DNA from: Phaeodactylibacter xiamenensis
GTDB lineage: Bacteria; Bacteroidota; Bacteroidia; Chitinophagales; Saprospiraceae
DNA: 64,000 bases
Assembly: GCF_000759025.1 (NCBI RefSeq)
Contig: NZ_JPOS01000082.1
Location: forward strand, 124,001-188,000
Direction of reading: 5' to 3'
Under the pieces are notes generated by a model. That model saw nothing but the letters and a program-made list of their open reading frames with translations, did not search any database and was not told the DNA's origin. Below, one piece after another: positions 53,601 to 62,885 of the stretch (positions are counted from its first letter, which is position 1; every line of letters starts with the position of its first letter). A program made the position numbers and the translations under genes.

Positions 53601-56600
53601 CTGTCCTATTTTTGGTATGCAGATTCCCAGGGCCAGGAAGTACTATATGCGGGTGCCTCTATTCAGGCGCAGGGCAGTGACCTGTTGGATACCCTGTACC
53701 TTCAGGCACGGGATGAGGGGTGTATTTCTGACCTGACTCCAGTGACTATTCAGTACGAATCAGTAGCCGCAAACTTTAGTGTTAGTGCACCCACTGCATC
53801 AGTTGACCAGGAAATTACCTTCGCTGCTCAGACCACTGTGCCGGGCGCTTCTTACGCATGGTCATTTGGGGATGGTTCAGCTGCCGATGGTGCCTTGGCC
53901 ACCCACAGCTATACACAGGAAGGATTGTATGAAGTAAACCTGGAAGTACAGTCCGAGTCCGGTTGCACCGCTGCTGAGCGCCGTTTTGTCAATGTTTATG
54001 AAGCGCCAAACGGACAGCTGTCTGCTGCGTTTGCTTTAGAATACCCGTTTTGCCCCGAAGATGAAACCGGGGCGGTCAACACCCTGGTCTTTGGCGGCCA
54101 GCCTCCTTACACTTTTGAATGGCAAGATGGTGCGGATGGCAATGTCCGTACTGGATTGCCCACCGGTACCTACGAAGTTACGGTGACAGATGTGAATGGG
54201 GCTACAGCCGTTGCCTCCACCACACTCCCTGCACTAATTGATGAACTGCCGGCACCCGAGGTTGGGCAGGCACAGGCAGGCCCGGTATGCGCTGAGGGTA
54301 CTGCTTGGCTTGCAGCTACCGCAGAGGTGCCTGGTGCGACCTACCATTGGTACGATGCGCCGGTTGGCGGCACAACGGTCTTTACCGGCAGTTATCTGGA
54401 ACTCAATGCACTTACTGAAGCACAGGCCTATTTTGTGGAAACTCGATACCAGGGCTGTACTTCCGGTACCCGTACGCCTGTTTTTGTGGAAGTGGAAGCA
54501 GCAGACGCGGCATTTTCCACCTCACCGGTGGTAACGGCGGCCGGCGAACCCATAACTTTCGTTGCTCAGAGCGGCCCGGGTGATCAAACCTACGCCTGGT
54601 CCTTTGGTGACGGCAATGGAGCTACCGGATTTAGCGCCATGCATGCCTACAATGGCCCCGGATTCTTCACCGTAATGCTGGAAGCCACCACAGAGAATGG
54701 CTGTCGGGCAACAGAGACTCAAACCGTGCAGGTGCTGCCCGGTGGCGGGCTGCAGCTTGCCATAGAAGCAGAGGGGCCTACTTGCCCGGATGCAACCGAT
54801 GGCACTTTAGCCTTGTCGGTAGAAGGCGGTGCATGGCCATACAGCATAGAATGGGCAGACGGCCCCACTACGGAAGACCGGGATGGACTGTCTGTGGGCA
54901 ATTACGAAGTGACAGTTACAGATGGATTAGGCAATACCGCCTCTGCCGTGGTAGCATTAATTAGCCAGGCTGGTGATTTGGTTGCGCCTGAAGTGGCCAT
55001 TTCCGGAGGAGCCTGCCCGGGCACCATTGTGAGTCTGATCGCAGGCAACAACCCCTCGCAGGCTGATTACCTTTGGTATGATGCCCCCACAGGAGGCAAC
55101 CTCCTCTACGCAGGTGCTACTTTTCCATTTGGGCCTATCACTGATACAGATACCGTATACGTAGCAGCAAAGCTGGGCACCTGCAACAGCAGCCGGGTGA
55201 TGGTGGAAGTCCCTGCCAGTGGCCCTGATGCTGGTTTTACTTTTAGTCCGGCTGATATCCTAACCGGTGATGAGGTAACTTTTACACCGGATGAAATCAA
55301 CCCGGATTATATGTATGAATGGGGCTTTGGGGATGGTTCCACTTCCGGTGACGAAACTCCTGCTCATACTTACACCTCAGAAAATACTTTTCTCGCAACC
55401 TTGACGGTGACTGACGGATCCGGTTGTGCAGTATCCAATACACAAGCTATTCCTGTTGGATTTGGCCAGGCACTCGGGCTGCTTTTGGAAGCGGTAAATA
55501 CGCAATGCAGCGGTGGGACAGATGGTGCGGTCGCGGCTCAGGTCTTCAACGGAGCCGGCCCTTATACTTTTGAGTGGAGCAATGGGGCCACCGGGCCAGC
55601 CCTTCAGGGCGTGAGCGAGGGTACCTACAGCGTAACGGTTACCGATGTGGAAGGCACCACAGCCGTGGCACAGGCAACCGTAGGAAGCAATGTGCCTCCG
55701 CTCCCTGCACCACAGGCGGCCTCAAACAATGATGTCATTTGTGGCGATGGGTTCCTGTTGCTCTATGCTTACGACAACACCGGTGCTGCCAATACATTCT
55801 TCTGGTACAACAGCGCTTCCGGGAACGACTTGCTGGGCAGTGGGCCGACCTACAGCCAACAGGGGCTGGCAGGCGCTGCACAGACTTTCTTTGTGGAAGC
55901 CGCGGCCGGCACTTGCCGCAGCGGTACGCGCACACCGATCACCATAGCATCTGAATCTCCCAATGAAGGCTTCACGGCTTCTGCAAATACTGTCACGGCC
56001 GGCAATACAGTCAGCTTTTCTCCTATCAATGTAGATGCAGCATACGATTACTTATGGTCCTTTGGTGATGGGACGGTTTCCACTCAAATGAGCCCGGTGC
56101 ATACCTATAATGCTCCAGGACAATACACGGTAAGCCTTCTGGCGGAAAGCCCATCGGGCTGTAGTCAGACGGTGCAGGAGCCTGCTTTTATAGAAGTTAT
56201 TGCTCAGGGTGCTTTGTCCGTAAGCCTGGAGATAGAACAGCCAGCGTGTGCGGGTGAGGCCACTGGTTTGGTGGAAGCCACGCTGCTGAATGGCACACCA
56301 CCGTTTACCTATGCCTGGAGCACGGGCAGTAATGCCGAGGTTCTCGAACAAGTACCGGCGGGCCAATATGCCGTAACCATCACCGATAGCGAAGGCAATA
56401 GCGCCCAGAAAACCTTCAGCCTTAATGCGCTTTTCCCAACACCCAATATCCCTGAGATTAACTTGTCTGCGAGCCTGCCCCTTTGTGCTGGTGAAAATAT
56501 ACTGGCCACAGCTTTTTCCGGACAGGTGGTGGACCAGTATTTCTGGTATGATGAGTCCGGTGCCCTGCTGGGAGCTGGCAACAGTTACCTTGCCGTGGCA

Positions 56601-57974
56601 GAAGGCGACTCCCTAAAGCTACAGGTGCAAGCGCAGCGGGGAAGCTGCTTCTCCGCCTTGATATCCGCTGCCTTCGAGGTGGAAACGATAGACGCTTCTT
56701 TTGAAGTGGCAGGGAACGCTCAGGCTGGCGAGAGTTTATCCTTCCAGGCAAACACCACTGGTTATGCCAATTATAATTGGGACTTTGGTGATGGAAATAC
56801 CGCTGTGGGCCAGAGTGTTCAGCATACCTACGCCACTTCCGGTAGTTTTGAAACCTCGCTGGAAGTCGCGAGCCAGGCGGGCTGCAGCTCAGTAATAGCT
56901 CAGAGCCTGGTCGTAGAAGCAGAAGAACAGCTATTATTGTTATTTGACACAAAAGATGTGCTTTGTGCAGGCAGCACTGCCGGCTCAGCAACTGTGACGG
57001 TACAGGGCGGTATGCCCCCGTACAACTTCACGTGGAGCAACGGGCAGACCAGTGCGACACTTACGAACCTGGAAGCAGGTAACTACAGCGTAACCGTCAC
57101 GGACGCTATGGGGCTTGCCACTGAAGGCACTATCGAGGTGGATAACCTGGAAGCGGATATTCCACAGCCTGTGATCACTGCTAATGGCGGGGCAGTCGTT
57201 TGTAAAAACGAGCCTGCCTTTTTCGCCGCCACCGTCCCTGGCTACCCGGATGCCACCATCAGCTGGTACGAAAGCCTGTCCCAGTCCGACCCCGCTGCTC
57301 AGGGTGATGTATTCGTGAGCCAAGGCTATGCCACAAATGCGGTATTGTATACGGAAGCAGTTGTCGAAGGGTGCCAGTCTGATAGGCTGCAATATGCAGT
57401 AGAAATACAGGCCCCGGAAGCTGCGTTCACCGTCACGCCTGAAGGTACCCTTGAAGAAGGAGGCCTGGTGCAATTCCTGCCTGCGGCTCCTGCCAACGGG
57501 CATAGCTATTACTGGCAGTTTGGAGACGGCGGATGGAGCACCGCTATGGAGCCTTTCTATTTTTATAATTTGCCGGGCATGTTTGATGTATCCCTGGAAG
57601 TCACCGACCCGGATGGGTGTACCAATAACGAAATGATGCCAGATCTGGTGGAAGTAATGCCCTATCAGGGCTTTGGCCCGGGCCTGGACGAACGCTCGAG
57701 CCAAATGCAGGGGAGCAGCGATGTGCGCGGTACCGTATTCCCGGTCCCGTTCCGTTCCACCCTTACTGCAGTGCTGACGGCGCAGCATAAAGGGCAGTAT
57801 GCCATAAGCCTCGCAGACGCCCTCGGCCGGACGTTAACAACTGAGCAGCTGGAAATCGGGCCAGAGCCCCGGAGCTGGCAGCTTAATAACCTTGATGCCC
57901 TGCCCTCAGGCATGTACTACCTGCGTATACAGGGGCACGGCCAGCAAACCATTACTAAAATCGTAAAGCAATAA
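50628..57974 (+). CDS. T9SS surface protein (2448 residues) with nine tandem SprB-Ig-PKD units
   Basis: Signal peptide FIFLILMAWCSSAALAQ. Residues ~25-150 are one copy of the module that ends both giant neighbours (STWSVAPANYPNSMVIT, then NDRVAAFVGNSNGIRGV). Next are nine repeats of ~244 residues, each with an SprB repeat (for example GQPPYTFEWQDGADGNV), an Ig-like segment with a conserved first Cys and a W/FWY core, and a PKD domain with a WxFGDG signature (for example WSFGDGNGATGFSAMHAY). A type A T9SS domain (GTVFPVPFRSTLTA to the end) closes the protein. SprB repeats are known from the gliding-motility adhesin SprB of Flavobacterium. The arrangement suggests a long, stiff surface fibre used for adhesion or motility. 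It starts 33 bp after the second giant. Confidence 0.88.
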   Translation: MAPRVNFIFLILMAWCSSAALAQDTADRFDESTWSVAPANYPNSMVITAVIDIEGEESVDPNDRVAAFVGNSNGIRGVSSPAYVAALDRYIVSLFVYSVSGAQDDITFQVYDASTDVVLPCTTTELFSTNKTVGSFAQPDTIFTVRIQANFTKDDVLCAADTFGFAQANVTGGLPPYDYLWSTGATTDRIDNIGQGRYYLTITDDNGFAKVDSVDILNLNRAILSPVLAVAPEDTLCAGQDVYLFSFSAETEMPTYEWFDNFGNFIQEGNALYLPEIAFSRELEVFTNVRNCLSDPTEIDVEVLPVPSAAFTLNNNAPSIQDTVIFTPAVNDGQYAYAWNFGDGATSTAPMPSHAYTIAGNYVVSLEMATPDGCISRTEQYLSVGATGIDVLFAQQAPACDDDPSGSITAQAINGAPPYTYAWENGETTATVSGLLPGSYALTVTDAQGNEREAIFDLLASGALQAPTVIANGNGQACAGDDVTVAAFSDRPGAAIRWYGDAAGAQLLYTGSQLTLFGLSSSQQLWAEARIGGCASALTSVNIEVPAIESGFTISTSALPLGESTTFQAAAQQAGYTYTWSFGDGGSASGPGPHDHTYLLSGTFEVTLQVESPEGCVSSTAQFVNVWGGAMQLLPVVTNATCAGDDSGAIQLQIQGGQSPYTYAWSNGSAQPVLDGLTPGTYSATITDANGLGASIQVIIGAEIDGPAPPSVIVNGGNAICAGGDAWATAYSGDEGVTYYWYPTFLGNNPVFVGNTFLLFGIEEGDTYYVEARRGGCVSDRTPVNIQVNDPDARFTSTLEVAYPGTPIQFSALNTNLGTILSWDWGDNTPNGQFPDMQHTYSEPGIYEVMLTAVAVQSGCVAKETLRIQIVQAPDGGSGGGGGEATLLALPLSEPARCQGSPSGTLSAHAIGGTPPYSYEWSNGSTEAYQNGVGSGAYFLTVTDSEGNSTVGSATVGALDELDPPLAVVNGGQPACPGTPIWVAAANQSEGLSYFWYADSQGQEVLYAGASIQAQGSDLLDTLYLQARDEGCISDLTPVTIQYESVAANFSVSAPTASVDQEITFAAQTTVPGASYAWSFGDGSAADGALATHSYTQEGLYEVNLEVQSESGCTAAERRFVNVYEAPNGQLSAAFALEYPFCPEDETGAVNTLVFGGQPPYTFEWQDGADGNVRTGLPTGTYEVTVTDVNGATAVASTTLPALIDELPAPEVGQAQAGPVCAEGTAWLAATAEVPGATYHWYDAPVGGTTVFTGSYLELNALTEAQAYFVETRYQGCTSGTRTPVFVEVEAADAAFSTSPVVTAAGEPITFVAQSGPGDQTYAWSFGDGNGATGFSAMHAYNGPGFFTVMLEATTENGCRATETQTVQVLPGGGLQLAIEAEGPTCPDATDGTLALSVEGGAWPYSIEWADGPTTEDRDGLSVGNYEVTVTDGLGNTASAVVALISQAGDLVAPEVAISGGACPGTIVSLIAGNNPSQADYLWYDAPTGGNLLYAGATFPFGPITDTDTVYVAAKLGTCNSSRVMVEVPASGPDAGFTFSPADILTGDEVTFTPDEINPDYMYEWGFGDGSTSGDETPAHTYTSENTFLATLTVTDGSGCAVSNTQAIPVGFGQALGLLLEAVNTQCSGGTDGAVAAQVFNGAGPYTFEWSNGATGPALQGVSEGTYSVTVTDVEGTTAVAQATVGSNVPPLPAPQAASNNDVICGDGFLLLYAYDNTGAANTFFWYNSASGNDLLGSGPTYSQQGLAGAAQTFFVEAAAGTCRSGTRTPITIASESPNEGFTASANTVTAGNTVSFSPINVDAAYDYLWSFGDGTVSTQMSPVHTYNAPGQYTVSLLAESPSGCSQTVQEPAFIEVIAQGALSVSLEIEQPACAGEATGLVEATLLNGTPPFTYAWSTGSNAEVLEQVPAGQYAVTITDSEGNSAQKTFSLNALFPTPNIPEINLSASLPLCAGENILATAFSGQVVDQYFWYDESGALLGAGNSYLAVAEGDSLKLQVQAQRGSCFSALISAAFEVETIDASFEVAGNAQAGESLSFQANTTGYANYNWDFGDGNTAVGQSVQHTYATSGSFETSLEVASQAGCSSVIAQSLVVEAEEQLLLLFDTKDVLCAGSTAGSATVTVQGGMPPYNFTWSNGQTSATLTNLEAGNYSVTVTDAMGLATEGTIEVDNLEADIPQPVITANGGAVVCKNEPAFFAATVPGYPDATISWYESLSQSDPAAQGDVFVSQGYATNAVLYTEAVVEGCQSDRLQYAVEIQAPEAAFTVTPEGTLEEGGLVQFLPAAPANGHSYYWQFGDGGWSTAMEPFYFYNLPGMFDVSLEVTDPDGCTNNEMMPDLVEVMPYQGFGPGLDERSSQMQGSSDVRGTVFPVPFRSTLTAVLTAQHKGQYAISLADALGRTLTTEQLEIGPEPRSWQLNNLDALPSGMYYLRIQGHGQQTITKIVKQ
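51070..57640 (+). repeat. nine tandem ~733-bp coding repeats (SprB-Ig-PKD units)
   Basis: SprB starts fall near 51087, 51811, 52540, 53308, 54040, 54775, 55498, 56240 and 56955; the PKD signature of each unit follows ~550 bp later. Spacing ranges over ~715-768 bp. The units share protein motifs but are diverged at DNA level, so the array is old. Confidence 0.85.
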
Positions 57975-57977
57975 ATC

Positions 57978-58673
57978 ATGCCCAGAAACTTCAAAACTTT
58001 CGCGATCATGACCTGCTGCCTGGCAGGCCTAATCTTCGCTGGCTGTAAAAAAGAAAACAATGGCAACGGCGACGGACAGCCGCCTATCCTGTTGGTGAAC
58101 GGCACTGACGTGTACGAGGATACCCTTAAGGTCAGTGCCGGGCAGTTGATGGAATTGTCCTATAGCATTGAGGATGACCAAAACGACCACACGCTCAGTA
58201 TGTCCAAACTCAACGGCGCAGTGGTCAGGTCCGGTGACTTTATACTCAATAATGCCCGTATCGAAGAGTCCCCAAAGACGGGCACCTTAACTTTGCAGGC
58301 CTTGGAGGAGGGTACTCATTCTTTCGTTTTGTCGGCAGAAGACCCATTTGGAGCTTCCGGAACCGCCCTGGTGGAAATTCTGGCTATCGGCAATTACAAG
58401 CCGGTAGCTGCCCTGGTTGCGGAACAGGTGGACGAGGTAGCACCTTACCACATGCGTTTTGACGCCAAGCAAAGCTTTGATCAGGATGGCAACTGGGGCG
58501 GTGAGATCATGGCATACGAGTTTACCCTGGAAGGCATCTACACCGTTGAGACGGAACGATCTGAGCTGGACTACATCTACCCCGGTCCGGGCACTTACGC
58601 TGTACAGGTTAGAGTGAAAGACAATGATGGCGCTTGGTCAGAGCCGGTGCGGCGGCAGTTTGTGGTAGAGTAA
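57978..58673 (+). CDS. lipoprotein with C-terminal PKD-like domain
   Basis: 231 residues. The leader CCLAGLIFAGC is a lipobox (cleavage before Cys23), followed by KKENNGNGDG, a short linker. Residues ~35-135 form an Ig/cadherin-like beta segment (VNGTDVYEDTLKVSAG, then SFVLSAEDPFG). Residues ~140-231 are PKD-like, with MRFDAKQSFDQDG and YIYPGPGTYAVQVRV. It starts 3 bp after the stop of the 2448-residue protein, so it is the last gene of that transcript. It may anchor, chaperone or bind the giant surface proteins in the outer membrane (inference). No sorting domain is present. Confidence 0.8.
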   Translation: MPRNFKTFAIMTCCLAGLIFAGCKKENNGNGDGQPPILLVNGTDVYEDTLKVSAGQLMELSYSIEDDQNDHTLSMSKLNGAVVRSGDFILNNARIEESPKTGTLTLQALEEGTHSFVLSAEDPFGASGTALVEILAIGNYKPVAALVAEQVDEVAPYHMRFDAKQSFDQDGNWGGEIMAYEFTLEGIYTVETERSELDYIYPGPGTYAVQVRVKDNDGAWSEPVRRQFVVE

Positions 58674-58823
58674 GGTGTTGTTTTGATCCTGCTTGAGCTT
58701 ACCTCTTTTTCAGTGTTTTGGACAGCCAAAGGTAAATGTTGCGCTGATAAGGATTGACCAGTGAGGAGGAGAAAAACAGTAACTTCCGCTCTGATTTTGT
58801 TATCCTTCCCGTAGGGCACCACA

Positions 58824-60176
58824 CTATTCAGTTGGTGAAAAGGATTGGCCGGCCCGGTCCTCCACATCCAGCCACAGGGGCCAGCTGGTATCGCCAAAAT
58901 GATGGTAAATGTGAAGGAGAAAAGGGCGTATACAGTCTGGTGAGCCCCTGAACCTGAAAGACAAATCTCCATTATACTGAATGCGGGGGTGGTAATAATC
59001 TGCAATGAAGTTGTATTCTATAGGAAGGGTAGAGTGGTTTTCCAGGCCGTACTTCCAAACGGTGGCGATAAGCGTTCCTTGGTCTCGGGTTTTCCACTTT
59101 GGGTCATGGAATATTTCAAGGGTCCATGCATGCCACTGTTCCAGAAAAGGAATGGATGCCCGGCCGAACAGAAATACCCCACCGTTCCAGTGCTGCCAGT
59201 TTTTCTGATTAATGTGCACCCCAAATTTTTGATGAATCAGCTGCCGCAATGCATCAGAGCTGGGCCAACTGATCTTCCTCCCTTCGCTGTCTTGCCAGGA
59301 TAATGTGAGCCCATCCCAGCGAAATGCAGACTGGGCTTCTATGGCCCGGATGACAATAGCTTCATCGAATATAAACTGCCCTTGCTCATCGTACCATTTC
59401 CTTTCCTTTTTGTCATAACGGTAGCCATGTTTCTGGACAAAGGCGTCAAATTCAAACGGTGCTCCAAATACCGCCTTGTGGAGACTTTCAAATGATTTTT
59501 TCCGAATGCCCGGATACAGGATTTCCAACGGGAAAGTGAGCACGGCATTGCTCCAAAATAGCGCCTTGAAGGCGGTTTTTGCCAGGAGTAACCGAAGCCT
59601 GCCCTTACAGGAGCCAAAGTCTTTAAACTTTCCTGCATGTGCCGGTTGGGCAGCATTGAATGCTTTTTTGATGGCCTGGATGCGCTCGTAATGTGCGCCG
59701 GCTTCGGCCTTTTGTGCTTCCTCCAGCGGCTGGTAACGGTGCCGGAGTACTTCCAGTTCTTTTTGTTTCCGGATCAACTCCTCTGAGCCAGGCTGATACA
59801 CCGCACTGGGACTAAATTCCATCATCCGGCAGTGGTCACTGCAAAATCGGATGGGAGGAATAAAATGGTTGAAGATCTCATCTACACCCGGCCGTACGGC
59901 CAACACATCTGAATCGAGGTAGCAGTAAGTTTCGTCGTTATTGAAATCCAGGTGCCGGTGCAAGCTCGTTTTGAGGTAAATTGCAGCTTCGTGAGCGGAT
60001 AACTGAGGCGGCGTTGCGATGTCTATGATCTCATTATGCTGTATGGGAATGGCATTGCGGGAGGCATCCGTCACCACCACAGCCGGCTTTCGGGAAAACT
60101 GCTTCAATAAGCCCAAAGCAAAGTGCAAAGCCTGGATATGTTGCGCGGCGCCACAAACGACAAAAACATACTTCAT
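58824..60176 (-). CDS. glycosyltransferase-like protein with DxD motif
   Basis: 450 residues, no signal peptide. It opens with MKYVFVVCGAAQHIQALHFA, a nucleotide-sugar-type strand-loop. It carries ETYCYLDSDVLAV, with the DSD at 88-90 acting as the metal/UDP-sugar DxD motif of GT8-like enzymes. Further conserved-looking segments are GGVFLFGRASIPFLEQW and KTRDQGTLIATVWKYG, typical of the GT-A C-terminal half. A nucleotide-sugar-using glycosyltransferase in the cytoplasm is likely, but acceptor and product are unknown. It overlaps the upstream gene by 4 bp (60173-60176), so it is translationally coupled in the four-gene operon. Confidence 0.65.
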   Translation of the reverse strand: MKYVFVVCGAAQHIQALHFALGLLKQFSRKPAVVVTDASRNAIPIQHNEIIDIATPPQLSAHEAAIYLKTSLHRHLDFNNDETYCYLDSDVLAVRPGVDEIFNHFIPPIRFCSDHCRMMEFSPSAVYQPGSEELIRKQKELEVLRHRYQPLEEAQKAEAGAHYERIQAIKKAFNAAQPAHAGKFKDFGSCKGRLRLLLAKTAFKALFWSNAVLTFPLEILYPGIRKKSFESLHKAVFGAPFEFDAFVQKHGYRYDKKERKWYDEQGQFIFDEAIVIRAIEAQSAFRWDGLTLSWQDSEGRKISWPSSDALRQLIHQKFGVHINQKNWQHWNGGVFLFGRASIPFLEQWHAWTLEIFHDPKWKTRDQGTLIATVWKYGLENHSTLPIEYNFIADYYHPRIQYNGDLSFRFRGSPDCIRPFLLHIYHHFGDTSWPLWLDVEDRAGQSFSPTE

Positions 60177-61645
60177 TGCTCTGGCTGGTTGGTAATGGCT
60201 GATTTATAAGTTTGTTCAATAAAGCCCGGAAGCTGCACTGATGGGTACTCCTTTAAAAAATATTCAAGGATAAAATAAAGGAATTCAGGTTGACTAAGAG
60301 AACTTAAAATGACTTCTTCATATTCCGGATTTTGCTTAAGAAAGTCCATCAGTGCTTCATAGCGAGGTTTAAAATCTAGTTGAATGTCTATAGTTTTTCC
60401 TGCCTTAATGGAATGATATCGATGGTAAGTTGCCTTCAGGTTTTCCAGGCTTTGTACTTTCGGCAGTTGGGGCCAAATGGACAGAAAGGTGAGGTAATCT
60501 TTGAAATCAAAGGATGGAATATGATGAAAATCAGCCAATTCCCCAGAAGAGGCTGAAGGAGAAAAAGAGACTTCCAATTGTTGAAGCCTGGTCCCCTCCA
60601 GGAATAATGAATTTTCATTTTCCAGAGCAGGCCATTGGCGATTGGCTAAAAAGTACAGGTGGCTTAGTTCCGGCAGCGGGGTTCTAATGGAGATTTCCCC
60701 GGATGGGAGCAAATAATGACTGGCTTTAATTTGACTTTCCACCTCTGCTGTAAAACCATCTGCATCTACAAGTATCAGGGGTGTCTTGATGAGCCCTTTG
60801 AATCCTGCCGGGAGTGAAATCTTCACTACCTTGTTTGGGAAGTAACCCGGGTGATAATCACAACAGGATAAGCGAGCACCCGGCCCTAAAATAAACTGCC
60901 CGGATTCCTCAGGTATGGAGTCTAAAAACCATCTATTGATGTGATTATCCTCCGGACGGAGGAATTTTTCCTGGTGGGTAACGGGGCTGGGCAAGTTTTG
61001 CAGGTCTACCGTTTGTGTACCATTGGTTACCCACCTTGCTGCTCCGCCTGCAATGGCCTCTACGGATAAAACTTGCTGTGCATCGCTCAAATAATACAAT
61101 CCGAGGTCTGGATCATACATTTGCCATTTTCCACCAATGTTTACCTCAGGCACCACATGTCCTCCCAGGTGCCATATGCGGGACGGTAAGCCCATTTCCT
61201 GCCAGATAGTAGCCAGGGCACTGGCTATATCGTCGCAGAACCCATATCCGGCCGAATTCAGTAGATACTCTGGTGCATGGAGCCAGCGGGCGCTGGTGAG
61301 GTGGGCATTTCGAGTGGTCTTGGCGACGAGCCTCCAGGCTGCTCTGGCCTGTGCTTCCTGCCCGATATTTTGAGCTTTGATTCGCTGAGCTACCCGGGTG
61401 CGTTGGAGATACCATCCCTGGTTGATGTCGATAAAGAATTGGCTTTCCTCTGGTCCGGTGTTGGTCAGGTGAACGACCGTTTGCTCCGGGTGGTCCAGCC
61501 TGTACGTTTCCTGCCGTTGTTCCTGGGGTGGCTTACTGGTGCAGGAGGATATGAAAAGTACCAGCGCAGTTATGCCTGTAAAAATAAAAAACCAGGTAAG
61601 CCTCGTAGCTGCCTGCCTATTTTTGCGTCCAATATGATCCAGCAT
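60173..61645 (-). CDS. transglutaminase-like lipoprotein
   Basis: 490 residues. The leader WFFIFTGITALVLFISSC has a lipobox at Cys35, so it is exported and lipid-anchored. Residues ~85-185 are a transglutaminase/protease-like core: GYGFCDDIASALATIWQEMG has the Cys (137), LGGHVVPEV the His (163) and MYDPDLGLYYL the Asp (178). This is the papain-like Cys-His-Asp triad used for amide cleavage or transfer. The rest (~190-490) is of unknown fold. The gene begins 29 bp inside the radical SAM gene and ends 4 bp inside the next, so all are coupled. It may trim or crosslink a surface polymer or peptide made by the operon. Confidence 0.75.
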   Translation of the reverse strand: MLDHIGRKNRQAATRLTWFFIFTGITALVLFISSCTSKPPQEQRQETYRLDHPEQTVVHLTNTGPEESQFFIDINQGWYLQRTRVAQRIKAQNIGQEAQARAAWRLVAKTTRNAHLTSARWLHAPEYLLNSAGYGFCDDIASALATIWQEMGLPSRIWHLGGHVVPEVNIGGKWQMYDPDLGLYYLSDAQQVLSVEAIAGGAARWVTNGTQTVDLQNLPSPVTHQEKFLRPEDNHINRWFLDSIPEESGQFILGPGARLSCCDYHPGYFPNKVVKISLPAGFKGLIKTPLILVDADGFTAEVESQIKASHYLLPSGEISIRTPLPELSHLYFLANRQWPALENENSLFLEGTRLQQLEVSFSPSASSGELADFHHIPSFDFKDYLTFLSIWPQLPKVQSLENLKATYHRYHSIKAGKTIDIQLDFKPRYEALMDFLKQNPEYEEVILSSLSQPEFLYFILEYFLKEYPSVQLPGFIEQTYKSAITNQPEQ

Positions 61646-62885
61646 TTTTACTCCACAGTTTTAATTGGTTGCACAAACCCGATAGAGCATTGGCATTTTG
61701 TCGTTTGACCTTCGTATTTAAGTGTGTCCGGAATTGTACATAGTGATGGATGAGGCGGTCTAATTCCTGTACGGGCAACCGGCGCAGGGATAACTCCTCT
61801 GGCCACCAAACCGTGTTGAAATGTACATACCAGCCTTCCTGATTGCAGCGCGCTACAATTGCTGGGATTTCCCATGCATTGAGTATGCAGGGGCTGACTG
61901 CGAGTGTGAGGCGGCTGCCTTTCTGCCTTGCGAGGCGGCTGAAATACTGGAGATTGGTCATAACCTGGCCAAATTTGGCGTTCTTCCGAATGTTTTCAAA
62001 GGTATCTTCCTCAAAGGAATCGATGGACAGGATCAGGCTTACTTTTAGCCCTTCTAGTGCCGCTATTACTTTTTGATTCAGCACAGTACCGTTACTGGTA
62101 ATATGTACCCTGATGCCTGGATTGAGCTTTCGGATGGCTGCCCATATTTCGAAGTACAACGGAATAAGAAAGGGTTCTCCCCCCAGGAATTTAGCTTCCC
62201 AAAGGTGAGGTAAAAAGGGTTGAAGTTCTTCGACAAAATCAGCATTGTAGAGTTCCGGGAATGCAGGCAATTGATCCCGGTTGCGCCGAATGCTTGAACT
62301 GAACTCCCCAAAGCAAAATGCACATTCGAGGTTGTAGGTATTGCTGAGTTCGAATTCCATCAGGCGGGGCATATCCGGAGGGGAGGCAGCCCTGATACGG
62401 CCGTACTTCAATTGACGAGCCTCAGCTTTTAATTGCTGAAAAAAGGCCCGGGGAAAAGGAGCTGCAAAGAGAGCGGTTCCCAGTCGCAGGGGCGCCTGCG
62501 GGAACGGGAGATTTGCATATCGGTCGTAGTTGCGAGCCAGTACATTGCTGAAATTGGCAGCCTTGAATTGCTCCTGGCAGCTCGAACAGCCGACAGGAAG
62601 AGCTTTTCCCATCATAGCCTGCCGCATTTTCTGGGCTTCTTCCCCACACCAGGCCCCGAGCAGGTTGTCGGCGGGATAGCGTGCCAAAACGAACTTTCGG
62701 TTATAACAGCAGGCCAGGATATCGCCATTTCTGGAGAAGTATAGGCTGCTGAAGGGCGCAAAGCACAGCCGCTTTTGCAACGCTGGCGGTCGTTGCCTGT
62801 TGTATGCCGCCCTAACCTCACTGGATAGAAAGGCTGGTACGTTTTTAGCCTTATTTGACTTCAGGTCATCCATCGCTGCCACCAT
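61617..62885 (-). CDS. radical SAM protein with N-terminal SPASM-like Cys-rich region
   Basis: 422 residues from the ATG at 62885; a second ATG at 62873 and a TTG at 62909 are alternatives. An N-terminal Cys-rich stretch (RLCFAPFSSLYFSR, then ILACCYN and VGCSSCQEQF) looks like a SPASM/twitch auxiliary cluster placed before the core. The radical SAM core starts FELSNTYNLECAFCFG: the expected Cx3Cx2C reads Yx3Cx2C, with Tyr184, Cys188 and Cys191. A later FLGGEPFL fits the GGEP SAM-binding strand. It should reductively activate SAM to modify a peptide or small molecule, if the atypical cluster site works. It overlaps asnB and the transglutaminase-like gene. Confidence 0.75.
   Translation of the reverse strand: MVAAMDDLKSNKAKNVPAFLSSEVRAAYNRQRPPALQKRLCFAPFSSLYFSRNGDILACCYNRKFVLARYPADNLLGAWCGEEAQKMRQAMMGKALPVGCSSCQEQFKAANFSNVLARNYDRYANLPFPQAPLRLGTALFAAPFPRAFFQQLKAEARQLKYGRIRAASPPDMPRLMEFELSNTYNLECAFCFGEFSSSIRRNRDQLPAFPELYNADFVEELQPFLPHLWEAKFLGGEPFLIPLYFEIWAAIRKLNPGIRVHITSNGTVLNQKVIAALEGLKVSLILSIDSFEEDTFENIRKNAKFGQVMTNLQYFSRLARQKGSRLTLAVSPCILNAWEIPAIVARCNQEGWYVHFNTVWWPEELSLRRLPVQELDRLIHHYVQFRTHLNTKVKRQNANALSGLCNQLKLWSKNAGSYWTQK

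Noticed and set aside
51070-57640. Regular repeats that might suggest a CRISPR array
   Set aside because: Period is ~733 bp, units are coding and diverged, and no short identical repeats with spacers occur.
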